From Allodiplogaster sudhausi (lineage: Eukaryota; Nematoda; Chromadorea; Rhabditida; Diplogasteridae): 64,000 bases of DNA. Location of the stretch: the NCBI GenBank assembly GCA_945643635.1, contig CALZFC010000009.1, positions 921,001 through 985,000 on the forward strand, in the 5' to 3' direction. This document shows positions 11,801-24,832 of the stretch, piece by piece. A model generated the notes under the pieces. It did no database searches, was not told the origin of the DNA, and was given only the letters and a program-made list of their open reading frames with translations. Both the position numbers and the translations under genes were made by a program. The first letter of the stretch is position 1. Each line of letters starts with the position of its first letter.

Positions 11801-12129
11801 CTTAATTGATGCTATTTTTTCAATATCGTGGTGCAAGAGCAAATCACCTGCACATTGAAGTCGTAATAAATACTCCAAACTTTTCCAGCACTACACCCAG
11901 AAAATAAGGTGTTTTTCACTCTCACAGATACATCTGGACGATTCGATGCAGAGGATTCGACTTTATGGCGACAGGATTCTTGCTGAAGAACTTTGCCGAT
12001 ACGCACCGCTTCTGGTCGTCGCTCTACTACTGGCTACCCCTTTCCATGATCGCCATTACTGCGGTGCTCACCATTGCCGAGCGGCTTTGCCAACGAAGAC
12101 CTCCCAAGCCATCCCAGAAGAGTGACTAG
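8880..12129 (+). CDS. mboa-7: Lysophosphatidylinositol acyltransferase, MBOAT7/LPIAT1 family
   Basis: The exons join in phase: 8880-9057 (start and donor uncertain), 9224-9260, 9354-9483, 9617-9761, 9900-9966, 10277-10382, 10488-10597, 10692-10784, 10899-10965, 11387-11490, 11543-11704, 11928-12129. The family transfers polyunsaturated acyl chains, notably arachidonate, to lysophosphatidylinositol in the ER membrane. Family landmarks appear in order: DDWMYTLLL at the N-terminus, HCGPRTRFFHV, VFSYLIFVRHL, YHFCGLFTGPYYSF, VVFRMRVYSAWAI, AWNKSVQSWLALY (catalytic Asn region), FVSALWHGTYAGYF (catalytic His) and FLLKNFADTHRFW near the end. The residue aligned with the usual initiator Met in LSRDDW is Leu, so the start is uncertain: ATG 8880, ATG 8961 or an unseen 5' exon. 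The N-terminal region looks a few residues short. An ATTAAA at 12222-12227 is a likely poly(A) signal. Confidence 0.9.
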
Positions 12130-12961
12130 TTCGGTGTTTCACATCACAAAGATTGCATTTCGTGATTAGGTCTAACTTTTTAGAATCCTATTGTACCGGT
12201 GTGTCGATGGTATAGAATTTTATTAAATTCCAACTATAGTTCTCGAGGATATTATTACATGCAAAATTTTAAAGTTGGCTATATTGCTCTATCTTGCCAA
12301 TCTCTCGTTGAAATGTCAGTTAATTGTACAGTAGTATATTTTTCGTCTCTGGCACCATAGCCTGTACTTCTTCAGTTAGGTTTTCTTAAAGTGCAACTTC
12401 TCAGGATAAAGGATATTTCCTCTAAGGGTTTGCTTTAGTGTTGAAAAAGTGATCATTCTCGAAACCTTTAGAGAACAAACAAACACACGTCACCAACATT
12501 TGGGAAGTATAGAAGGTTGTTTACCGATGGCCATCGAGTTGACCACCTCAGGATTGTTTGTTAGGAGCTGTTTTTGATTACGAGAGAATCTCGGCTGGTA
12601 GCTTGGTCAGTTAAGTGCAACTTTTTCACCCGCGCATAAGCTACCCACCCTCCTCCTCGTCGCGGTCAAGTGGCCTCCCTCCGCCTATCGGAAGGAGATC
12701 AGCACTTCTTGATGCCCTCGACTCGAGTGGTCGTCTCTCTTCGTCTCTCTCACGACTTGTTGTTGTGGCTCTCTTCGCTCTGTTAAGAGCCATTCATTTC
12801 GGAAGTGTAAATAGAGGGAGGGAGAGAGGGAGAGGATAATGCTCTCTCTCACGAGAGAGAGAGAGTCGAGTGAGATGGCTCGGGTGGTTCGATGCACCAA
12901 AACGGATCATCGCTCCACGACAAACTCAACAACCAACGACACGAAGAGCAAAGGTTGCGCG
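12130..12961. other. Intergenic region between MBOAT7 and the secreted Cys-repeat gene
   Basis: This stretch holds the MBOAT7 3'UTR and the upstream flank of the next gene. Beyond the ATTAAA at 12222 I see no coding exon. Short GA-rich tracts at 12808-12865 precede the TATA box of the next gene. Confidence 0.5.
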
Positions 12962-12968
12962 TATATAA
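12962..12968 (+). promoter_or_regulatory. TATA box
   Basis: TATATAA lies 120 bases upstream of the ATG at 13082 of the secreted Cys-repeat gene. A transcription start about 30 bases further down would give a 5'UTR of roughly 90 bases. GA-rich sequence immediately upstream (12808-12865) could be a GAGA-type promoter element. Confidence 0.55.
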
Positions 12969-13081
12969 GCGGAGAGAGAGAGACACCTCGGAGTTCACCC
13001 CCATCAACTGCTCACTGTCTGTTCTCGATCCAGCGAGGGCCAACTTGTCACCTTCATCCCGACACTACCACAGAAGAAAGA

Positions 13082-13916
13082 ATGACATCGGCGGCATCCA
13101 TTTCTGCTCTTCTTCTCCTCTGCATTTCTTCCGTCTGCGCCCAGAAAGGTTTTTTCACTTTGTCCTTCTACTGGAGAGCCTAAAAGGCGACGGCCTAGAC
13201 AAGTTTTCAGTCATCCTTCATGATTTAAGAAATCTATATTTTGAGGATACACGAGCATACATACATATATGCACAAATGCTACGTACATTGATTCTGTGA
13301 ACTCTGGCAGTAGTCATATTCGTCATCGCAATTTAAGTAGAAGATATTCACTGTTCGGAGACTTTGAAGGGTTCTGAATGAACAACTCCCCTTTAATCAA
13401 GTACCCAATTCAGGAGGAGTGTCGGGCGTGGGCGGAGTGTTCGATAAGGCGGTCGGGCCGTGCATTGCGGACAAGTGCGCAGCAGGCAACTCGTGCTACT
13501 TTGGCCAGTGCATCCCCTCCGGCATCGCGCCCAAGATGCCCGAGCCCACAAAGCGTAAGCACAAATGCTTATATATTTTTTTTTTCTAAACAATTACCAA
13601 AATTTTATCCCTTTTCTTTCATAATGACCTTTGATCTTTGATCTTATGATCATAAAATCTAGCCTCGATCGGAGCATGCGCCGCCGAGAGCCTCTGCGCC
13701 GCCAACTCGTACTGCCACCGTGGGCAATGCTATCCCTTCTGTCAGAGCTACTCCTCATTTACGAAAAAGAGAAAGACAAAAAAAAACTATCACCGAAATA
13801 TGCTGATAAGAAAGCCGATATCTTTTCAGAATACTTCTCTCTCCGTCACTTGCTCTCGCTCTCGAGACGGCAGACGGCTGCCTTCCTTGTATGTTCATTT
13901 CGTCTACCTCTGGTAG
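13082..13916 (+). CDS. Small secreted protein with two four-Cys repeats
   Basis: Three exons join in phase: 13082-13148, 13414-13554 and 13663-13916, giving 153 residues. The first exon is a classic signal peptide (MTSAASISALLLLCISSVCA, cleavage likely before Q). The second contains C-x4-C-x5-C-x4-C (CIADKCAAGNSCYFGQC) and the third a related unit with C-x5-C-x5-C-x4-C (CAAESLCAANSYCHRGQC), so the repeat is carried one per exon. A basic, less ordered tail follows, and an unseen extra intron there is possible. A TATA box upstream and an AATAAA 30 bases after the stop frame the gene tightly. Such short Cys repeats are common in secreted or cuticular invertebrate proteins; I do not recognise a named family. 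Confidence 0.7.
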
Positions 13917-13945
13917 ACAATCAATCTGATTCGAAGCTTTCTTCT

Positions 13946-13951
13946 AATAAA
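13946..13951 (+). terminator. Poly(A) signal of the Cys-repeat gene
   Basis: AATAAA 30 bases after the TAG at 13914-13916, followed by a GT-rich stretch (13953-13969). This supports the proposed 3' end. Confidence 0.6.
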
Positions 13952-16900
13952 GTGTCGCGTGTGTACTTGTAGCAGCTCCCTTGACATGATATGGCCCGGA
14001 ATGAAAATGGGTGGCGAACTCAGCCTTGATTCGGCTGTAAAAGTGGGGTGCTCAACCCGCTCACTTCGCTTATTTTTTTCCGCCGACTCGGTTTGCGACC
14101 TCATCTCAGTGCATGAAGGGACTGAATGACGCGCAAGCTGAGCACATCGTATGAACGGGAAAGAGGAAAGAGTGTTCATAAAGGGGCGAAGAGACTGTGT
14201 GTGGAGGAGAAGAGAAGGAAGGAGAGACGATTCGAGCCTCACTGGCGCTAGGACAAGCGGCATTTATTACAAGCCTCGGTCTCTCTCTTCCTCTGCTTCC
14301 CTCTTAGATTTCTCTCTTCTCCTTTATCTATACACATGCTTCCTACGTCACTCTCTCTCACTCTCACTCTCCCTCTTCTGCCTGTCCTGCTCTCTCTCTC
14401 TCTCTCTCTGTCTCTCTCTATCTCTCGCTTTCCGTTCTCTCCATTAACCCACCATGATTCGCATACTCCTCCAGACACTCGGCCTCCATGGCAGCAATTT
14501 ACGAATTAGCTGTGTAGCTCGCCATTAATGGTCTTTTCCTTCTTATACCGTGGAAAATAATCGGAAAAAAATTGACTAATGATATTTTTTTAATCGGCTC
14601 CGAGATTAAGCGTAGTGAAAACATGCGTAAATTAAAAGAAATATTTATAAAATTGATAAACTAGTATTTAATTTTTGTCACTAAATAATGTACGATTGAA
14701 GTCCCTTGCCAATCAAATTTCGTCGCAATCATGGCGGATCTCCGCAACTGAAGAGTGCAAGCACAACAAATTAGCTCGGCTGTCAGTTACTCGTCTTTTG
14801 AAAGCTGATGGCTTTCCAATCAGTGTAAATCTTCAATACATCAAGTATATTGTCGGGCAAGTGAGAAAACGGAGATTGAGTGCGATGAAAATCGGATAGA
14901 ATAAAGAAGAGGAGGAAGAGAAAGCAAATAGAGCGCATGAGAAAGAGAGAGAGAGGGAGAGAGAGAGAGAGAGAGCAAGAACGAGAGAGAAAGATACAGA
15001 GAGGGAGAGAGAGAAAGAGAGACAGACGAAGAAACAATGAAAGAGAAGGATAGATAGGGAGGGAGAGAAGATGAGAGAGTGGATGATAAAAATAGAGCAA
15101 GAATTAGAGAGACACTAGTAGTGAGAAAGAGAAAGAATTGAGAGGACGAGATAGAGAGTGAGTGAGAGAGATAGGGAGAAACAAAGAGAGTGAGAAAGCG
15201 ATCGAGAGAGATAGAGAGAGAAAGAGCGAGAGAGAGAGAGAGAGAGTGAGAGAGAGAGAGAGCGAGAGAGTGAGAGAGAGAGAGAGCTACCGTATCGGAG
15301 TTCTCGATCATTCGCTCCTCGTTTATCATGCACATGAAAATGGATCGGCCGCGAGTGCGACGGGTTGCCGTTTCCGTCTCGAGCCCCTCTGCCCTCTCAT
15401 CTCTCCATGATATCTCTCACCTCTCCCCCTTCTCTGCTTCCTCAAGACACTCTCTCTGCCCAAGTCTCTCTATCGCTTCTGTCAAGTCGTGTATTCGTCT
15501 TCGTCCAGGTAAGGAATGCAAGAGCAAGCATGGTCACGGCCGGAGTCGGTTTTTGTGCAGAACAGATCCATATTGAGTTGCAACTGCTAGAAGCGATGGA
15601 GTATTTGATTCTTACTCTTTATTACTCTAGAACTACGGATGTATGTAATCTACATTAATTATGCTGAACCCTTTGATAGATTGTCTCATCGAAAGCTGCT
15701 TCACAAACTTATGCATTATAATTTTCCATCTTACTTAATTATTCAGCTGCTTTTTAATCGGTCGCATAGCGTATATGATGTAGGCCGAGTTCATTAATGG
15801 CAGCGTTTGTGTACCACTTGTGTTCCAAATATGTGTATGCACGTCTTTCTTTCATCGTCCACCATTGATAGATCATACTGGTGTTGTATTTAAGTTGTAT
15901 TCAGACGATATTAACATTTAATTGTGATCAATATGATCTCATTTTTTCGGACCGTTAATTCGAATCCATATGCCCCCAAAGTTGTTCCATAGAAAGATGT
16001 GACTCTTATCGTGATCTAGGTGTTGTTGTGGATCATAGGCTCAATTTTTTCAGAACACTGTAGAGTTACATATTTCCTCTAACCAAATATTACGAGCCCT
16101 CGAGGGCTGTCCTCCAGAATCCCACCGCCGAGAGCCACTTTGGTTTATAATCAGTCATTGATTTTTTTTCGTACTCCTAAGGATTTTATAATTCTAACAA
16201 AAAGTACAAAATTCTTTCAATCGCCGGTTTTCTATCCGTTGCTTGGGTCCAAGTTCAATTCTTTCTCTGGCAGCCAGAATACAAACCTCAAGCAACTGTA
16301 ACAATCTCTCATTACTTGTGATACCGCAACAAATGCATTCGTTTGTTCGTTCAATTGCTAAAATAAAGAAAAAAGACACGAAAGTTTTCTTTGAGCGTCA
16401 AATTCGTCCGCAAATTATTTAATAGCGATAAAAAAAATGATTGCTTCTTTCCTGTGTTGTTTTTGACCACCACAATTATCACTACAACATTTATCGCTTA
16501 TTCACAATGAAACAAGCAACTGAGAAGGAGAATAGCACGGATTGGATAAATCATAACTGAAACAACTCGGTTGTTCGAAATACAGAATGCGGCCGAGAGA
16601 GAGAGCGAGAGAGAAAGAAAGAGAACGAGAGAGAAGAAATAGGTAAAGAGAAAGAGAGCGAGAGAGAGAGAGAGAGAGAGAGAGAGGAAGAGGAAGAGGA
16701 CAGCAAGAGAGAAAAGATGCGCCAAGCGAGTGACCCACACTGCTTTCGGAACCATTAACAAGAGAGGATGGAAGACGGAAGGGACGGGTGAGGAAGGAGG
16801 AAGCAGAGGGCGCTTGGCGCGGAGCGGAGGACGTGGCCAGGATGGCGACTTTGGTGGGCTTCAACTTGTTTCCCAGAGGGCTTTTTTCGTACTTGGTCTC

Positions 16901-17838
16901 TTGTCTAACTTTTCATTGGAAGCGCGAACGATAACCGATCAAGACACATATGTATTCTATAGGATTTTACTGAGAAACGAGCAGACGAGGGGGGACAAAG
17001 AAAGGGGCAGACGACTGACTCTAGAAAGATTTTCCTTCTTCCACTTCTATTTTTGACTTATGAAGTACACTCATTTTTGGAGGAGACGAGAAGCATGGAA
17101 TGGAGAAAGTAGAACAAGAAAGAGAACAAGAGAGAGACACCACTTAGATGACCGACTCAAGCATAAAAAAACAACAACAAAAAGTCGAGAGAGTAAGAGA
17201 GAAACAGTCAGTGGCTGATAATGAATGATAAAGGGAAATCGAAGAGTGAAAACATAGAAAGAAGAAGAATAATAACAAGTGTCATCACAACGGACACCGG
17301 TATATTCAGGAGGAAGAGTTATAAGTCGATCGGAGGGAGCAGCTCGGAATCAGGCTAAGAAGAGGGGAGACCTAGTCTAGGCAGGACGACGGGGATGGAA
17401 TGACGGACTCAAGCACACACACACCTGGAATCTTTCTGTCTGTACAGCATATCTGGAGAAGAAATCGTATGGAGGCAAGAAGACATGATGCGAAAATGAC
17501 CACTCAAATGTCAATTACAAGTAGTATGCACGACGTGAAACAAGCGACATCATGATTTCTGATCTCTTAATAAATACCAATTACGAAATACGTATATGAA
17601 ATAGCCAACTCGATAGCCATAGTATTCTTTGTACGCATGACCACACACGATGACGATGAAGAAACAAAACAACAAAGTACCCTGGGTGATACGTGGAGGA
17701 ATATGGTTCGATAAGATACAAGATATATGACAGAAGAAATCAGAGAGATACCACACATAATGAGAGGAGGAGAAGAAGAAGAAGAGGAATCATCAAGCGG
17801 GCGATGAGAAATGTCGTGGATGGATGAGGGAGGAGGAG

Positions 17839-17875
<37 letters not shown>

Positions 17876-17887
17876 AGTAGGCTGCTT
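13952..17887. other. Non-coding interval rich in GA/CT arrays, including the likely Pax6 3'UTR
   Basis: I find no convincing exon here. It contains CT arrays at about 14345-14425, a long GA array at 14937-15286, a GA array at 16595-16690 and moderately GA-rich DNA up to 17.9 kb. The part nearest 17888 should hold the Pax6 3'UTR, but I could not place its poly(A) signal. Confidence 0.5.
14937..15286. repeat. (GA)n-rich polypurine array
   Basis: About 350 bases that are almost entirely G and A on the plus strand, with GA dinucleotide runs broken by AA, GG and occasional T or C. Long polypurine tracts of this kind can form triplex (H-DNA) structures or recruit GAGA-type factors. Confidence 0.9.
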
Positions 17888-19090
17888 TCACTGGCGCCAG
17901 TAATCATCGGATGGCTCTAGCTCGCCGAGTTCGTGGACGTGCGAAGACGGCTGAGTGGCCTGCTCGAGCGAGTTGAGCACGGCCGACACGGGCAGCGACA
18001 TGCTGCTGCTAAGGCCTGGAAAGGAAAGGCGTTGTCAGGCCTCTTTTAGGGATCATATCTGCATACATATGTACGTACAAGTATTGGTCTATAATATGAC
18101 TTTAGTATCTGCCATCTCGTTCAATTTCCTGCCAAGCATATCTTTGCATATAATATCAAGAAACATTCGATGGCCCCTTTTCTCGCTTGCCGAATTGGAA
18201 CAGTGAGAGTGGAACACAACACTTTCTGCCATATGTTTTGTCAAAGTGTGTCTCTCTCGCATGCCATTGACATTGTGCACGGCAGGCAATAGTTAGGAGT
18301 TCTTTACTTATTGTGTCGTGCGTGGCTCTGTACTTGAATGGTCGGACAGGAACCCAAGAGGGAGGCCACTTGAGATAAGAAGGAGAAGAGAGGGGAAGGG
18401 GAAGGAGGCTGGCAGCAGCAGCACACCCCAACTACTGCAATGTGCATGTGGCACGAGTCATAAAGTCGGCCCTTGAGAGGTCATTGAAGAGACGAGAGAA
18501 AGCGAGAGAGAGGCAGAGATAGAGAGAGAAAGAGAGTGAAAGAGAAAGAGAGAGGACAAGCAATCAGAGACAAGAGCGATCAGGCCAGGTATCATAAATC
18601 AGCCTCCGGCGACGGCGCCATGCAACAGACATGAACGGCGCGTTCATGGCCGCCATTTTGGGCCATGCGCAACCTGGCGCCAAGAGCTTCTCTCTCTCTC
18701 TTTCTTCTCTCACTCTCTCTCACTCTCTCTGTCCTCATCTCGCCATCACTCTATGAATTATCCCTCAGTCTTCGTCTTCTTCTCACTCTCTCTCTCTCTC
18801 TCTCTCTCGTTCTCTCTATCAGTCGAACTCTCTTCCCTTCACGGAACCACCCTGCAAGATAGCCCGAGTCATCACCCTCCTCCTCCCTCCCGCATTTCGG
18901 CAAACATCAAAGGCAAGCAAACGGCTGGAGAATACGGCGTGTGGCGATATTTCAGCATGTTAATTCGCACTCGGCCAAGTCGGTCGATGGAGGAAGCGAC
19001 ACTCGGGCCACACAAGAAGAGGCAACTCAACTAAACACCCTCTTTCTATCTCTGTCTTCCTCTCTCTCTCTCTGTCTCTTTCTCTCTCTG

Positions 19091-19132
<42 letters not shown>

Positions 19133-21940
19133 TCCCTCATTGTAGTCCTCTCAACTCTTGTCAAACCATCGATCGAGCTCTCTCTTTCTCTCTCTCATAC
19201 AAGAACAGATAAAGTTGAAAGAAGAAAAGGAGAGTTGAAGTGAATGTGGAATTTCTTATCCCCTCCATTCAGCCGCGCAGCATGCCTCTTAATATCCTCT
19301 TTTTATCAATGACTTTGCACGACCGCTCTCCAAAATAGACCCCAGCTCAGCTCAAGCGGTGCACCTCCCAAACTACTGCTCTGAGGAGTCATTTCGAGCC
19401 GACTTTTTTCTCTTCTGGACTTTGACGTTGGTATTCGAATTTCCCTTCCCTGTATGGCGATAAGTGCACTTTGGATTTTTTCCTATGAAAAAAAAGATAT
19501 CTTAGTTGGGAAGACTGCAGGTGAGATGAGCGATTAGGATAACGAGGGAATCCGAGCGGATTTTGATGGGAAGAAGGCAAAGATAGAGAGAGAGACAGGG
19601 AGAGAGAGAGACAAGACAGAGAGAGACAAACACAGAGACAGAGAAAGAGAGGAAGATAGAGAGACGAGAGAGACGAAGAGGGAAAGAAATAAAGACCACT
19701 CATGCCCATGTGCCTACTACCATTTCAAGGCGCATGCGGTAAGGTATTGAGTAATGAAGTTGATTGGATTTGACGAGATGACTCCTTCCCATCAGATAAG
19801 CGATCACTACCAGACAAAGAGTGGAAGGAGGACATAAAGGGTGGCAGCCTGGACACAGTGCCAAAAATTAACTGGTTCTGACTTTTAAAGAGCCTTGATG
19901 GGCAAAGATGAAGTGAGACAAGAAAAGGCTACCTCCGACGCTGGCGGCTGAAGCGGCCGCATTCATGGCCGGGAAGGAGGAGGCCGGCTGAGACGAGGCT
20001 CCCATACGGGCGTAGGGCTGCAAGTTCATAACGAGGATAAGAATTGGGGCCATGAATCAGGAAAGCAAGAGAGTGGAGAGAGAGAGAGAAAGACCTCGCT
20101 TACATGGAACGCGTCCGGATAGCGACCCGCCGTGTTGAACATGTGATGGTAGGGCGTGCTAAAGTCGGAGGCCTGGTGGCTCGGCATGCCGATGCCGGCT
20201 TGCGCAAAGCCAAAACTGTAATAATAACTGAACTCTGCATGAGAAGAGAGGCCCTCGTGGGAGAAAGAAGGGAGCCAGAACGGGTTTGATTGGCCACTGA
20301 CCCGTAGGGATCCATGGCTTGCTGCGTGAGGCCAGAGTACATGGGCGCGCCGTTCGGCACGAAGGCATGCGCGGGCGGGAAGCGTTGCTGTGGCTGCTGC
20401 GGCGGGACGGTGCCGGCTGGCGTGGCGACCGGCGAACTGCTCAGCGTGGCGTGCGTCGACGAAGCAGCCGAGCCAACGGAGCCAGGCGGCGCTGCGCCAG
20501 GCGTTCCGCCATTCGACGGCGTCGCATCCATGCCGCCCGGTCGCTTGTTCCGCAGCTTCTCCTCTCGACGCCATTTCGCACGCCGATTCGAGAACCACAC
20601 CTGCAACGATTTCTCATTTACAATGGTCATCTCACATTTTTTCGTGTAATTTTTTTCATTTTCATTAATTTTTTTTCTTTCTGCAATATATGATATGCAG
20701 AATGTTTCATAAATATGTTTTAAACCGAACATGGAATGATGTTAATTTTCGGTTACACTGTTACAGAGTTGATTGGCGCGTGTTTGACATGGAAGGGAAA
20801 AGGAAACGAGAAAGTGAGAGAGCGAGAGGAATGGAGAGAAAGAAAGACAAGCGTAATGGTGATGGTGACATTTATCTTCTTCGCTCCCTTGGCTGGCTGG
20901 CTGGTTGCCTCCCTCTGCCTCTCCCTCTTTCCATCTCCTCCTCTTCCCTTTGCACTCCCATCGCGCCCACCGTCCGCTCTTCCTGCGCCTTCTTCATATC
21001 CTTTTTCTTCTCCCTATTTTCTCAACTACCGTAATACGCGGCTTTGCCTATTCGCCCCTAAAACACACGCGTGAAAACAGGAGAAGAGACGATTTGCATC
21101 CTTCCTTTCTAGCCCCCCCCCCACACATTCTGAGCAAAATGTTGCTTTTATGTAACCACCGTCATAGAATTCACTTCCACCTCTGCTCTGCTGGAGCATA
21201 ACATACACAAACTTCCTCTGAATTTGAATGAATGCGAAAGCACACTTCAAATTACTTGCTTTCTGCTTGGAAAGTAAAGAATGTCATTTCTTATAATGAT
21301 ACAAAGTATCTTTTTTCCTGATTTTGAGAAACAAAAACTTGCTTTCTGCTTTGAAAGTAATGAATGTCATTTCTTTTCATGATAGAAAAAAAAACATTTT
21401 TTTTTTCTTCTTTTGAGAAAAGGAGCCATTGAACCTCTTCTGGCAGGAAAAATGAAAGCAAATCGTGGATGTCTTCTCCAAATGTGATGGTAAGTGGTGA
21501 TGTACAGCTAATTGGACAGCTACTACGTCGAGTGCATTTGTAACATTGTGACATCTCCCGCCTTGTCGCGGTGACAATTTCACATTTAGAACACTGTTTT
21601 TTTTCTTTTGGGGGAGCAGGAGAAAATTGTAATCTAGCAATTGGGTAGATTGAGATTCAAAAAAAGGATAAATTTGCGGACTTTTACGATTAATGTACAT
21701 TTTGAACTTTATAGTCACATAGATATATTTGACCTAGGAGTTACGATGACTGATCTACTCTTATATGAGACTCATTAAGAGGTGGGAAAGGGCGAATGGG
21801 TGAGAGAGAGAGAGAGAGAGAGAGAAGACTCGCGCAAGTGCGTGCTCAGCCGAGGTAGTCGTCGGGTAGGCAAGGACACTAAGTGACTACTCGGGAGATA
21901 TCAGCTGAGTGAGATAATGGTGGATGGGAATGGAGGAAGA

Positions 21941-21973
<33 letters not shown>

Positions 21974-24801
21974 GATATAGGGAGGCAACCGAGACTGTAA
22001 TGGTGTCAGTAGGAAATGGTGAATCTGACCTGAATCCGCGCCTCGGGCAGGTTAATCTTGGCCGCGAGCTTCTCACGGGCGAATACGTCAGGGTAGTGTG
22101 TCCGTTCAAACTCTGAAAGGCATACGCATACAAAGTAGTGTTTCTTTTTCATTTCCTTAACGAGGTGGCACAAGCCGTGCAGAAAGAACTTAAAGTATAT
22201 GTACCTTTTTCAAGCGCTTCAATCTGCTCTTGACTGAACGACGTCCGATTTCGTTGCAGCTTACGCTTGAGACGCATCCTTGCGGCAGCGTCCTCATCCG
22301 GGTCATTCGGGGGCTTCTGATCCTCTTCTACAATGCAAAAACTAAATTACATATATGCATGAATTGACGTCATCTTCTGGGAATCAGTCTTTGTTACAGT
22401 CCTTCTTTCATTTTTTCATTGGTTTTTTTCTCCCTCATGCAAACAAATACAATTGCAGAAACACCTACTACAAGTAGAACACATGAGACACTATTGCTAT
22501 TCCCATATTATACAGTAAGTGAGAACTGTTTTTATACAGTGGCTCACTCCAATTGACCATGTGCTTCTGTATACATTTAGACCTGGAATGACTTGGCCAG
22601 GAAGCCAGCCAAACATCTGTTTCGCCAAATTATAAGAGCCACGCGCGCTCGTCTTGGAAGCGTGTTTGGGATACTGTAGGATGGGGAGTGAAAGGAAGGT
22701 GAGTGAAGGGAGGAGATGGGCCATGAGATCACAGCCAGCCACCTCGAGGGAGATGGCACTCCACATCATGCGGCCATGGTTCAAAGCAAACGGAAGGAAG
22801 CACTTAGATGGTCGGGAAGCCGGATCTTAGAAGAGAGGGAGAGAGAGAGAGCGAGATAGAGAGAGAGAGGGTGAGCAGAGAAAGAGGCAGAGAGATACAA
22901 GCAGCTTCCGGATGCTACTAAAGGGCGAGAATAACATGAACTGAGTGAGATAAGCAAGTGGCAGCGGATGTTGATGAACGAGCGAGGAGGAGCTCGATAA
23001 TGGGAGAAAGCGCAGAAGCTGCGCTTCCGCTCAGGTGTCTGAGTGCATGGCAAGTGTCAAAGTTGGAATGAGGAATGAGTATACTGAGAGGAGGGAGGGG
23101 GGGGGGGAGACAGTGCCGAGTGGGGAAGAGCGGGCTGGCTGGCCCCAGCCACACATCGACAGAGACTCTGATTCGATTACGCGAGCTGCGCGAGAGGAGA
23201 GGCATGTGTGGGGGGGGGGAGGGGGGCGACAATGATCGGCCCCTTCGATTAGAGGCAGCTTGTCCCCGCCCTCCCCTCCGGGCTACGCGGAGACCCACCG
23301 TGCTTGACGCGTCGAGAAGGCGGCGGCCGACGCTGTTGCGACGAAGGAGGCGGAGGGGGCTTGTGCGCCAACGGCGGAGGTGGCTGAAGGTGATGATGGG
23401 CATGAGGATGGGCATGGGGATATTGGGATGGGTGAGGGCCTGCTGCGAGAAGCATCTCTGGAGGAAGAGATGGCGTCGACGAGTTGTTCATCTGGCGAAG
23501 GGGTGGATAGGGACTGATTAGGATGGGCGACGAGGCTCCGGAGGGGCCACCGCCGCCCGCCGCCGGGTCGGCGCCAAGGCCGGCCGACGACGGAAGCGCC
23601 GCCGAGACAAGAGTCGTCGTGGCTGGAAGGCAGAAGAAGCCGGAGGAGGGAGCGAGAGAGTGAGCGAGAGTGAGAGAGTGCAGAAGAAGAAGGAGGAGAA
23701 AGAAGAGTCGTGTGTGATCGTGCTGCTGTGCTGCTTTGCTTGGCCGCTCGCTGCTGGCTTGGCCAGGCTGGCCTTTTCGGGGGCGGTGCGAGGAGAAGAA
23801 GATGAAGACGAAGAAGACGGAGAGAATGGGCGGTGGCCGAGCAGAGAGAAAGAGAGAGAGAGAGAGATACTGCAAGAGGAAGAGAGAGGGAAAGAGAGAG
23901 TGTGTGGGTGGAGAAGAGGGGCGAGTTGAGAGAAAGAAAGGGTGATGGGAAGAGCAACTGGCCCGACCCCCAACTGATCAGCGAAGACAAGGCGCGACTC
24001 TTTCCAGGTCCAGTCTCTCTCTATCACCATTCCTTTCTACCGGCATGAAGTTGTTGCTGTCTTCGCTAGTCATCATGAATGATTCGAGCATTGGTACTAA
24101 ATGCAAAATGATTGTGTTATCAATGTCAGAAGGAATAATAAATATGTAAATGTTCAATAACAGTTTCTTCTCAAAATAAATAAATTGTATGTAAATGTTG
24201 CACGTCCTGCATGAAGGAGGGGCAGCTTTACTCGAGTATGATGGAATTCAACTTGATAATAAATGTTTCGAAATCAGATGTTCGTATATGAGAACGAGAG
24301 AGAGAGAGAGGGAAGCGAGTGGCTGAAACATGGTTGTACTTGTAGTCCTGTCACATCGGATCAGAACAGTGAAGGAAGACGGCGAGATGGACGATGAGTG
24401 ACAAGCGAGGAAAGATTATGTGATAGGCTTGTTGGGCATCAGAGAAGAAGGTGCGAGGATAAGAGATAAAGAGATAAAGGAAGAAAATGAGAGATGAAGA
24501 GACAAGCAGCATGCGAGAGAATTGTATCATAGTTTCTAAAAAGTTACTGCAAACGCATAAAGTGACAAAAGACGGCAGAGATTGTGAGAGAAGAAAAAAT
24601 CGTAAAGAAATCGAGAGAGCGACAGAGTGTTAGAGAACCAGAGACTGGGGGAAAGAGAGAAAGGAAATGAATTGTGAGCCGCTTCAGTCATTGAGCACGG
24701 GATGCTGCCTAGCCAAATCAGTGTCAGCGGTTGGGGGCAAGCGGAGAGGCAGACCTTGCTGGTGACATCGAGCTGCAGCCTCTATTCACATTCTCTCTCT
24801 T

Positions 24802-24832
<31 letters not shown>
